NCBI GenBank assembly: GCA_002393895.1 | Contig: DGUE01000102.1 | Span: 1-20,346 of the forward strand | Direction: 5' to 3' | Length of the DNA stretch: 20,346 bases | DNA from: Bacteroidales bacterium UBA4318 | Lineage (GTDB): Bacteria > Bacteroidota > Bacteroidia > Bacteroidales > UBA932 | Shown here: in pieces, positions 7,188 through 14,650 of the stretch | Numbering within the stretch: the stretch's first letter is position 1 | Layout: each line of letters begins with the position of its first letter | Made by a program: the position numbers and the translations under genes | The notes under the pieces: generated by a model | Database searches by the model: none | What the model saw: only the letters and a program-made list of their open reading frames with translations | Told to the model about the DNA's origin: nothing

Positions 7188-9038
7188 ATGAAAAAGACTA
7201 TAATATCCCTTATTCTTGCATCTTTCGCAGTTGTTTCCTGCAATCTCGAAGACGTGCTCTCGCTCACTCCAGAGTCTCAGCTGACCCCGGATGCATATTT
7301 CACAAGGGCAGAAGACCTTCAGCTCTTCTCCAATACCTTCTATAACAACCTTCTCGAAAAAGAGCCTTTCGCAGTCGAAAGCGACGTTTTCGTGAAGATG
7401 AATCCTTCGAGCCTCATCCGTGGCGGTGCCGACCGCACTGTTCCCACATCCGGCGGCGGCTGGTCCTTCACCAATCTCCGCAAGATGAATACCCTGCTTG
7501 CCAATATCGACCATTGCGACGATGCGGCGGCAGTAAAGGAATACACCGCTCTTACAAGGTTCTGGCGCGCATACTACTATGCCGACATGATACGCAAGTT
7601 CGGCGACGTTCCGTGGATCGACCATGAGATAGGCTCCGACGACGAAGACCTCTATGCTCCCCGCGACACCCGCGAGGAGGTGCTGAAGCACATCATTGAG
7701 GATATCGACTGCGCAATCGAAGACCTGCCGGGCAAGGCCAAGGCCCCTCAGACTGCATACAGGGTGAATAAGTACACCGCCATGTTCCTGAAGGCGCAGT
7801 TCTGCCTCTTCGAAGGAACCTTCCGCAAGTACCACAGTTCCCCTGCGCCGTTCGATAATTCCTATACTGCAGCCGACGGGAGCACCCATGATGCAGACTA
7901 TTATCTCGGCCTGGCAGCCGATGCCGCAAAGCAGTTGATAGATTCCAAGGCATACAAACTCTTCTCCACCGGAAAGCCCAACAGCGACTATCTCACACTG
8001 TTCAACTCGGACAATGCCAACACTGATGAGATAATCCTTGCGATCAACTTCGACCGCGACCTGAAGATCAAGCATGACCTTGGGCGTGACATCACCAACC
8101 AGACCTCTGCCCGCTACGGCATGACCAAGAAAATGGTAGATATGTACCTTATGGCCGACGGAACCCGTTTCACCGACAAGCCCGGCTGGAACGTAATGGC
8201 ATTCGCCGATGAGGTGGCAGGCCGCGATCCCCGTCTTGCACAGACCATACGCACTCCCGGCTACAGCTGGAAGAAGCCCGGCACCAGCAAGGACGGCCCC
8301 GAATTCGCCTACTGTCAGTCCGGCTATCAGACTATAAAGTACATCCCTGCATACGACACCAAGCCGTATTCCACGGACAACTGCTTCAACGACATGCCGG
8401 TATTCCGCTATGCAGAAGCTTTGCTCAACTACGCAGAGGCGAAGGCCGAACTCGGAACCCTCACCCAGGACGACCTGGATATCTCCGTCAACCTCATCCG
8501 CAAGCGCGTCGGCATGCCCGACCTGAACAAGGATGCAGCCAATGCAAACCCGGACAACAGCTATCTGGGATCCGCACAGTTCGGATATACCAACGTCACC
8601 GGTTCCAACAAGGGTGTCATACTCGAAATCCGCCGCGAGCGTGCCATCGAGCTCTTCCAGGAAGGTTACGGCCGCTACTTCGACCTGATCCGCTGGAAGG
8701 CCGGATATTGCCTTAATCAGCCTTACTGGGGCATGTATATCCCCGGACCCGGCGCCTATGATTTCGGCGACGACAGCAAGTACACCTTCTATGTAGGCAC
8801 ATCCGCCGCGACCGGCGTCCGTTACCAGATACATGATCCCGCCGTGGCGAACGAAACCGCAACCGACGAGATGTTCTATCTGGTGGATCCCAACACGGGT
8901 AACGATGCCACTGCAGGCGTGCGAGACATACTCCGCACCGTGCCCCACTCCTTCGATGAGAGCAAGCACTACTTCTATCCTCTCAACGAGAAGGATCTCC
9001 AGCTCAACGAAAATCTCAAACAGAATCCTAACTGGTAG
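7188..9038 (+). CDS. SusD/RagB-family ligand-binding surface lipoprotein
   Basis: The partner of the preceding SusC: it forms the hinged lid that binds the ligand at the cell surface. 616 residues, within the family range. It starts with a lipoprotein signal MKKTIISLILASFAVVSC with lipid cysteine C18. Family features follow: LEDVLSLTPESQLTPDAYFT near the N-terminus, the helical (TPR-like) stretch with ALTRFWRAYYYADMIRKFGDVPW, the RYAEALLNYAEAKAELG helix, INLIRKR-like NLIRKRVGMPDLN, ILEIRRERAIELFQEG and RYFDLIRWKAG, and the C-terminal FYPLNEKDLQLNENLKQNPNW, which is the classic SusD ending (N-P-N-W). It follows susC by 14 bases with a strong Shine-Dalgarno. The substrate is unknown. Confidence 0.96.
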   Translation: MKKTIISLILASFAVVSCNLEDVLSLTPESQLTPDAYFTRAEDLQLFSNTFYNNLLEKEPFAVESDVFVKMNPSSLIRGGADRTVPTSGGGWSFTNLRKMNTLLANIDHCDDAAAVKEYTALTRFWRAYYYADMIRKFGDVPWIDHEIGSDDEDLYAPRDTREEVLKHIIEDIDCAIEDLPGKAKAPQTAYRVNKYTAMFLKAQFCLFEGTFRKYHSSPAPFDNSYTAADGSTHDADYYLGLAADAAKQLIDSKAYKLFSTGKPNSDYLTLFNSDNANTDEIILAINFDRDLKIKHDLGRDITNQTSARYGMTKKMVDMYLMADGTRFTDKPGWNVMAFADEVAGRDPRLAQTIRTPGYSWKKPGTSKDGPEFAYCQSGYQTIKYIPAYDTKPYSTDNCFNDMPVFRYAEALLNYAEAKAELGTLTQDDLDISVNLIRKRVGMPDLNKDAANANPDNSYLGSAQFGYTNVTGSNKGVILEIRRERAIELFQEGYGRYFDLIRWKAGYCLNQPYWGMYIPGPGAYDFGDDSKYTFYVGTSAATGVRYQIHDPAVANETATDEMFYLVDPNTGNDATAGVRDILRTVPHSFDESKHYFYPLNEKDLQLNENLKQNPNW

Positions 9039-9044
9039 CAGATT

Positions 9045-11291
9045 ATGAAAAGATTATATAGCATAATAAGACTCGCCGCCATTGCGGCCGTGCTTGGAAG
9101 CGCCATGGTCTCCTGTGAGCAGGAGCCCACTTCCAGCGTTGCCAAGGCCGTGCTGGGTGATGTAACACTGATGAACTTCGCCGCCAGCAATCCTGCGGCG
9201 CAGACGGTAACCGTCTATTCAGACGGCGACTGGCATACCACAGCCCCTGAATGGATCACCGTCGATCCCAGCACCGGCAACGGTGTGACGACCGTGACGG
9301 TCACGGCAGCGAACAATACCGATTCCCAAGGAATGCTGGAGCCACGCAAGGATACGCTCATCATCTCCGGCAACACCCTCGCCAGCCGCCTGCTCATCTT
9401 CGTGAGCCAGGAAGGCGATGCCTACCGCAAAGCCGAGCACCTGACCCTCGACAAGGTCGCTGAACTCGCCGAGGGAAAGGCATTCATCCTCGATGAGGCC
9501 ACGGTAGTGGCTGTCACTTCCGCTGGTTTCGTTCTAAACAGCGGAACCACCAATTTCTACATCCAGTCCACCGAGAGTGTGAAAGTCGGAGACGTGGTTT
9601 CAGTCAAGGCTGTCAAGGGCTCTCCCGCCGATGAAGTCACCGTCAAGTCTTCCGGCACCTACACTTATCCTACGCCCATCAAACTCAACGATGTTATCGC
9701 CACCTACACTGCAGAAACGATGGATTATGTCACTGTCTCTGGTGTGGTTTCCGGAGGCAACCTCGCACTGACCGTAGATGAGGTGGATTACTCCATCAAG
9801 CAGGTCGACTGCCCCGCAGACCTCAAGCTTTCCGCATTCAACGGACACAAGGTCGAGCTCAGCGGATACACCTGTGGCCTTATCGGCGCCAAACAGTTCG
9901 GCATCCTCACCACCGACCTCAAGGATAAGGGCGTGGATCAGCTTATTTACTTCGAGGATGACTTCGAGTGGCTTGCTCCTTATACCGAAGCGACCGGAGC
10001 CGGTGATGCAGCCGCGACGAATAATCCTTCGACCACGGCACCCAACGTATTCGGCACAGCCGAATGGTGTGGCCAGTTCCAGGCCGACTTCATGTCTCGT
10101 GGTTATGGATACTTCGAAGGCGCTAATCTGAAGGGCAAAGACCCTCATGACTGGCAGATTGTCGATGCCACTCATACTCCTCCTTACAAGGTCCTTTATC
10201 TCCAGAAGAACTATCTGAAGTTCGGTAAGTCAGATTGCAACTCCGGTATCATTCTTCCTGCGATGTCCGCAATCGAAGGAACTGCAGATGTTACCCTCGA
10301 GTTCGACTGGTGCTGGCAGATTACCGGTTCATTCAACGCCGATATCATGACCCTGACGGTCGAGATTGTGGGTAACGGCAAGTGCGCCGAAAGCAACGAT
10401 GCTCTCAGTGTTCCTATCCAGTCTACACAAAGCCAGGAAAGCGGCCAGAGTGCGATCGAATGGCAGCACGCTTCCGTGAGCCTGACAGGAATCGATAAGG
10501 ATACCCGCATCAAGATCCGTCCCACCAATTACGACCCGTACATCGAAAATCCTGCCCGTGGACAGAACCGCTGGTATCTCGACAATATCAAGGTTGCTCC
10601 CGGTGCCGGTGGCGGCGGTGGCGGAGTTGTTCCGGGCGGAGCTACTTCGTTTGGTGCGACATGGTCCTTCGATCCTGAGGCGTCTTATGAAAGCGGGGTT
10701 GATTACTCCATGAACAATAAGACCGGATCATGGTTGCTTTCCGACGACAAGCAGAGTAAACTAAGCGTCATCAGGCTTGCGGACGCTGATGCTTCGAAAA
10801 TCAGCACTTACGCATCAGATGCGACATGGGGGGCCACCTGTTTCCGCTTCCTCTCCTATAGCGTTTACAAGGACGACTACTGGATGTTCGAAGTTCCTGC
10901 ACCTAAACACTCTGCAGGCAAATGCAACGTCAAGTTCTCGATGAGTTCTTCCGCTGCAGGCCCGAAGGTGTTCGTGCTCGAGTACTCCACCGACGGTGAA
11001 AACTGGACAAGCTTCAACACCAAGACGAAGAGTGTTAAGATCAAAGATCAGGAAGCTTACGATGTCACCTGCACATTCCTCCTTTCCGAGAACTACTCGG
11101 CAGCTAACGAATGCAATGACATTGACGAGACATTCGACCTTCCTGCAGAACTTGCAGACGGCAAGCTCTACGTCCGCGCACGTGTCAACGACACCATCGT
11201 CAACGATTGCTCCAAGAACCTCAACGGTGTAAGCCACGGCGGAACCAACCGCATTGGCAAACTTGCCTCTATCACCTTTACTGCTAACTGA
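9045..11291 (+). CDS. Multidomain BACON/OB-like surface lipoprotein, probable substrate-binding protein
   Basis: A 748-residue lipoprotein in the position usually held by the surface glycan-binding protein of a SusCD locus. Signal peptide MKRLYSIIRLAAIAAVLGSAMVSC, lipid cysteine C24. Visible regions: a BACON-type beta domain (about 38-125; TVTVYSDGDWHTTAPEWITV, LLIFVSQEG); two OB-fold-like segments (about 130-215 and 225-295; FVLNSGTTNFYIQS, VKVGDVVSVKAVKG, then MDYVTVSGVVSGG) reminiscent of DUF5689; a beta-sandwich (about 297-518) from LIYFEDDFEW to NRWYLDNIKV; a glycine-rich linker (520-533); and a C-terminal jelly-roll-like domain with FVLEYSTDGENWT. I see no catalytic motif. Binding through the aromatic-rich beta-sandwich is inference from architecture and position. 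It starts 6 bases after susD, and its TGA overlaps the next ATG by one base. Confidence 0.82.
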   Translation: MKRLYSIIRLAAIAAVLGSAMVSCEQEPTSSVAKAVLGDVTLMNFAASNPAAQTVTVYSDGDWHTTAPEWITVDPSTGNGVTTVTVTAANNTDSQGMLEPRKDTLIISGNTLASRLLIFVSQEGDAYRKAEHLTLDKVAELAEGKAFILDEATVVAVTSAGFVLNSGTTNFYIQSTESVKVGDVVSVKAVKGSPADEVTVKSSGTYTYPTPIKLNDVIATYTAETMDYVTVSGVVSGGNLALTVDEVDYSIKQVDCPADLKLSAFNGHKVELSGYTCGLIGAKQFGILTTDLKDKGVDQLIYFEDDFEWLAPYTEATGAGDAAATNNPSTTAPNVFGTAEWCGQFQADFMSRGYGYFEGANLKGKDPHDWQIVDATHTPPYKVLYLQKNYLKFGKSDCNSGIILPAMSAIEGTADVTLEFDWCWQITGSFNADIMTLTVEIVGNGKCAESNDALSVPIQSTQSQESGQSAIEWQHASVSLTGIDKDTRIKIRPTNYDPYIENPARGQNRWYLDNIKVAPGAGGGGGGVVPGGATSFGATWSFDPEASYESGVDYSMNNKTGSWLLSDDKQSKLSVIRLADADASKISTYASDATWGATCFRFLSYSVYKDDYWMFEVPAPKHSAGKCNVKFSMSSSAAGPKVFVLEYSTDGENWTSFNTKTKSVKIKDQEAYDVTCTFLLSENYSAANECNDIDETFDLPAELADGKLYVRARVNDTIVNDCSKNLNGVSHGGTNRIGKLASITFTAN

Positions 11292-12700
11292 TGAGGAAAC
11301 TCATAATTATTTTACTCACAGCGAGCCTCTGCATCTGCGCGGAGGCTCGCAGAGTGAGTGGAAAGGTGGCCTGCGGCAACGAGGCCCTTGCGGGGGTTAT
11401 CGTCACCGATGGCGCAAACTTCACAACCACCGGCTCCAACGGCAAGTTCAAGCTGGATGTGGCCGATGATGCCCGTTTCGTGTACATAGTGAGCCCATCG
11501 GGCTATCAGCCGGATTTCAGCACCGGAGCTCCGCAGTTCTATCAGCCCCTGACCAAGGCAAAGAAGTATCACTTCGAGCTGAACCGCACAGCTGAGGGCA
11601 CGGACTTTACCCTCTTTGCAGTGTCGGATCCGCAGATGAAGCATGAACGCCATCTGAGAAAGTTCTGCAAGGAGCCCCTCCACGACCTGATAGCTCAGGC
11701 GCAGGCCCATTCGGCCAAGCATAACACCGTGGGCATCTCGCTCGGCGACCAGGCTTGGAACGAACTGGAAATCTTCGAACCCTACAAAGAAGCGATTGCC
11801 AAAACCGGAATACCTTTCTATTCTGTAATAGGCAATCACGACTTTATCCAGAATCTTGCCGGCAAAGCTGCCGAAGCCACATACGAAGATCACTTCGGGC
11901 CCGCAAACTGGGCCTTCTGGCTTGGTGGCGACCTGGTAGTGGGCGTAAACAACATCCGTTTTCGCGGGGAGTCCAGCGACCCCAAGGTATCCGGTAAATA
12001 CACTGAAGGATACCCCGAATGGACCATGGACTTCATGCGCGGGCTTTTGAAGTACATTCCCAAGGGAACCCACATCTTCATCGCCCAGCACAGCCCTACC
12101 TACCGCTGGTGGAGCGACATTTACATCGTAAACGGCAAGGAGATGATTGCCATGCTGGACGGCTACAAGGTGGACTTCCTCTCCGGCCATACTCACATCT
12201 CCAACAATCACCGCTACACCCCGGACATCCGGGACCACAACCCCGCATCCATCTGCGGAACATGGTGGGAGACCACCTGGTGCAACGACGGCACGCCGCG
12301 CGGCTACCTGATCTTCGACCGCGAGGGAGAAAACCTCTCCTGGTACTGGCACAACATAGATTATCCAGATGATTTCCAGGTGGATTTCATTGCCAGAGGA
12401 GAATCCCGATTCAACCCGGACTGCTATCTGGCTAACGTCTGGGACTACGATGAGAGCTGGAAGGTGGAATGGACCCAGGACGGGGTTGCCATGGGCACTC
12501 CTGAAAGGGTCAAGGATGTGGATCCGGTATTCATCCGCCAGATAGAGGGGAAGTTCGGCGACAAGCCTATCCCCAAGTACAAGCGGCCCCGGAAGAATAT
12601 CCATTATTTTGCCGTGAAGCCCACAGAGGGCGCCTCTGTCATAGAAATCAGCGTCACCGCACCGGACGGGCGCCACTGGAGCAAAGAATTCAAGCTTTAA
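11291..12700 (+). CDS. Calcineurin-like metallophosphoesterase, exported (second paralogue)
   Basis: 469 residues, sharing the MetallophosN, catalytic and MetallophosC order of the first gene of the operon but without the extra N-terminal Ig-like domain or a lipid cysteine. MRKLIIILLTASLCICAEA looks like a signal peptidase I substrate, so a periplasmic or secreted enzyme is likely. N-terminal beta domain about 21-95 (VSGKVACGNEALAGVIVTDG), catalytic domain about 105-305, C-terminal domain about 310-468 with ANVWDYDESWKVEW, echoing NVWNWDPDWKV of the paralogue. Metal motifs: SDPQ (112-115), GDQAWN (152-157), GNHD (181-184), H267, GHTH (299-302). The first motif is D-x-Q rather than the D-x-H of its paralogue. 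D-x-Q is known in ADPRibase-Mn-type phosphoesterases. The start ATG shares its A with the previous TGA, suggesting translational coupling. Confidence 0.88.
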   Translation: MRKLIIILLTASLCICAEARRVSGKVACGNEALAGVIVTDGANFTTTGSNGKFKLDVADDARFVYIVSPSGYQPDFSTGAPQFYQPLTKAKKYHFELNRTAEGTDFTLFAVSDPQMKHERHLRKFCKEPLHDLIAQAQAHSAKHNTVGISLGDQAWNELEIFEPYKEAIAKTGIPFYSVIGNHDFIQNLAGKAAEATYEDHFGPANWAFWLGGDLVVGVNNIRFRGESSDPKVSGKYTEGYPEWTMDFMRGLLKYIPKGTHIFIAQHSPTYRWWSDIYIVNGKEMIAMLDGYKVDFLSGHTHISNNHRYTPDIRDHNPASICGTWWETTWCNDGTPRGYLIFDREGENLSWYWHNIDYPDDFQVDFIARGESRFNPDCYLANVWDYDESWKVEWTQDGVAMGTPERVKDVDPVFIRQIEGKFGDKPIPKYKRPRKNIHYFAVKPTEGASVIEISVTAPDGRHWSKEFKL

Positions 12701-12703
12701 GTC

Positions 12704-13546
12704 ATGTGGATATGGATGGCTCTCGCCTCGGCGGTCCTGCTGGGCATATATGATGTTGCCAAAAAAGTTGCACTCAAGCGCAATGGTGTGTACGGCATCC
12801 TGCTGGTTGCAACTGCGCTGAGTGCATTGTTTGTGAGTCCGTTCCTCACCCTTGGAGCCGGAGCGGACCATCTGCGGCTTGTGTTCAAAGCCGTGCTTGT
12901 CACCGCTTCCTGGGTAAGCGGTATGATAGCGCTCCAGCTGCTGCCGATCACTACGGTGAGCACTTTCAAGACCTCCCGGCCTATGTTCGTAGTCATCTTC
13001 TCGATACTTCTGTTCGGGGAGAGGCTGAATCTGCTTCAATGGTGCGGGGTGGCCGCGGTGCTTCTCGCCCTCTGGCTGCTGAGTGTGAACAGCGAGCGCG
13101 AAGGCATCTCCTTCAAGGGGAACAAAGGCTTCTGGGCGCTGCTGGTGTCGGTGTTCACCGGGGTTGCCAGCGCGCTCTGGGACAAGCACATAATGGCCGA
13201 AATGCAGCCTCTATTCGTGCAGAGCTGGACCAATATCTACATCACCCTGATACTTGCAGGAGTCATCCTTTTCCGTCGCTCCCGGGGGATTTCCGAGCCC
13301 TTCCGATGGGACTGGACCCTGGTGCTGATCGCCATCCTCATCACCGGAGCGGACATGCTCTACTTCTTCTCTCTCAAGGCAGACGGATCGCTGCTATCGG
13401 TCATCTCGCTCATCCGCCGCAGTTCCGTCATCATCACATTTGCGATAGGCGCAGCTCTGTTTAAAGAAAAGCGCGTCGCCCATAAAGCCGGCGTGCTACT
13501 GCTGATGCTCGCCGGTGTCACCGTTCTAATGCTAGCTTCTGTATGA
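12704..13546 (+). CDS. EamA/DMT-family inner-membrane transporter
   Basis: 280 residues, the usual size of ten-helix drug/metabolite transporters, with two EamA repeats. Hydrophobic helices alternate along the whole length. The first repeat contains KTSRPMFVVIFSILLFGERLNLLQWCGVAAVLLALWLL, typical of the end of an EamA repeat (helices 4-5). The second ends with LIRRSSVIITFAIGAALFKEKR followed by AGVLLLMLAGVTVLMLASV. It starts 3 bases after the phosphoesterase stop, and its TGA lies in an ATGA overlap with the esterase gene. Within this operon it is the only inner-membrane carrier, so it may move the released product. DMT proteins may be importers or exporters and the direction cannot be deduced. 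The substrate is unknown. Confidence 0.87.
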   Translation: MWIWMALASAVLLGIYDVAKKVALKRNGVYGILLVATALSALFVSPFLTLGAGADHLRLVFKAVLVTASWVSGMIALQLLPITTVSTFKTSRPMFVVIFSILLFGERLNLLQWCGVAAVLLALWLLSVNSEREGISFKGNKGFWALLVSVFTGVASALWDKHIMAEMQPLFVQSWTNIYITLILAGVILFRRSRGISEPFRWDWTLVLIAILITGADMLYFFSLKADGSLLSVISLIRRSSVIITFAIGAALFKEKRVAHKAGVLLLMLAGVTVLMLASV

Positions 13547-14613
13547 AACGCTTCTTGCTGCTGATTCTCGCCCTGGGCGCAGCGCTTACCGCATTCGCGC
13601 AGGATTATAAATATATAGAAGCCACCTCCCTCACCATGGTGGGGAAGGTCTTCCCCGATACTCCCGAGCCCTACAAACGCATGGATTTCAGCAAGTATGG
13701 CGGATGGGAGCAGAAAAGCATCGATCTGCTGAATTCTAGTTCCGGCATCATATGCAGTTTCCGTACGGATGCCTCCACCATCTCCATGCGCACGCTTACC
13801 GAGAATGAGGGCGGCTCCACCCGAGGGGAACGCGGTTACGACCTCTACATCAAAAAGGATGGGAAGTGGCTTTGGGCGGGTTCGGCCTACATCCCCAAGG
13901 GGAACGATGGCTACAAAACCTGCACCCTCGCAGAGGGCATGGCTCCCGGCACTAAAGAATGCATAGTCTATTTCTCGAATTTCAGCGTAATCAAGTCTGC
14001 GCAGGTAGGGGTTCCGGAAGGATGCACACTGGAGCCCGGTGACAAGCCGTTCAAATACGATATCGTCCTGTACGGATCCAGCTTCACCCACGGGCACGGC
14101 TCGGCCAGATGCGCGAATACCATTCCGGGATTTCTCAGCAGGATGACCGGATTCCAGTTCAACAGCCTCGGGGTTGCCGGCGACTGCAAGATGCAGCCTG
14201 AGTACCTGAACGCGCTGAAAGATGCTCACGCCGATGCCTTCTTCTTCGATACCTTTTCGAATCCCAGCCCCAAAGAGATACGCGAAAGGACCTTCGGTTT
14301 TATTGAGGGCATACAGGCGACTCATCCCGGCGTGCCGCTGATCTTCATACGCACCATCTACCGCGAGAACCGCAACTTCAACATCCGCCGCGACGCGATC
14401 GAAAAGGCCAAGATAGCTACCGCCGACAGCGTGATGGCCGTGGCCGTTAAGCGCTACAAGGATGTGTATTACATCAAGACCTCCGATGCCTCCACCCCGG
14501 ACCACGAGACATCCCTCGACGGCACACACCCCAGCGACATAGGCTACTACCTCTGGGCCCAGAGCATACGCAAGCCCCTGGTCAGAATCCTCCGGAAGTA
14601 CGGGATCCGCTAG
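13543..14613 (+). CDS. SGNH/GDSL-type esterase with GxDLY N-terminal domain
   Basis: An exported hydrolase of 356 residues, probably a carbohydrate or acyl esterase. Signal peptide MKRFLLLILALGAALTAFAQ. The N-terminal beta-sandwich carries the name-giving GxDLY motif as GYDLY (98-102), and the C-terminal domain is of the Lipase_GDSL_3 kind. Catalytic blocks: GSSFTHG (178-184) with nucleophile candidate S180 in place of classical GDS, a glycine block in NSLGVAGD, the asparagine candidate N240 in FDTFSNP, and DGTHPSD with D326 and H329 as the remaining triad members. Families of this build in Bacteroidota commonly remove acetyl or other acyl groups from sugars. The actual ester is unknown. It is the last gene of the operon and overlaps the transporter gene by 4 bases (ATGA). 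Confidence 0.88.
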   Translation: MKRFLLLILALGAALTAFAQDYKYIEATSLTMVGKVFPDTPEPYKRMDFSKYGGWEQKSIDLLNSSSGIICSFRTDASTISMRTLTENEGGSTRGERGYDLYIKKDGKWLWAGSAYIPKGNDGYKTCTLAEGMAPGTKECIVYFSNFSVIKSAQVGVPEGCTLEPGDKPFKYDIVLYGSSFTHGHGSARCANTIPGFLSRMTGFQFNSLGVAGDCKMQPEYLNALKDAHADAFFFDTFSNPSPKEIRERTFGFIEGIQATHPGVPLIFIRTIYRENRNFNIRRDAIEKAKIATADSVMAVAVKRYKDVYYIKTSDASTPDHETSLDGTHPSDIGYYLWAQSIRKPLVRILRKYGIR

Positions 14614-14619
14614 CCCTGT

Positions 14620-14650
14620 GCTTGATACTCAGGTGGAGGGAGTGTCAGGC
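14620..14650 (+). terminator. Possible terminator hairpin at the convergent operon ends
   Basis: An 11-base arm (14620-14630) and its partner (14640-14650) pair with two G-U wobbles around a 9-base loop. The hairpin starts 6 bases after the esterase stop and covers the stop codon of the opposing antiporter gene. There is no U tract on the plus strand. Read on the minus strand, the wobbles become A-C mismatches, so it would favour the plus-strand transcript. The call is tentative. Confidence 0.35.

Noticed and set aside
7170..8969. 599-codon minus-strand frame opposite susD
   Set aside because: SusD is certain on the plus strand. The antisense product has no family features.
10603..10641. Short GGC/GGT-rich tract that might be a tandem DNA repeat
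   Set aside because: It is in frame and simply encodes a glycine-rich linker between two beta domains. It is too short and irregular to count as a separate repeat element.
11312..13189. 625-codon minus-strand frame across the second phosphoesterase and the EamA gene
   Set aside because: It spans two well-supported plus-strand genes and shows no domain or signal motifs.
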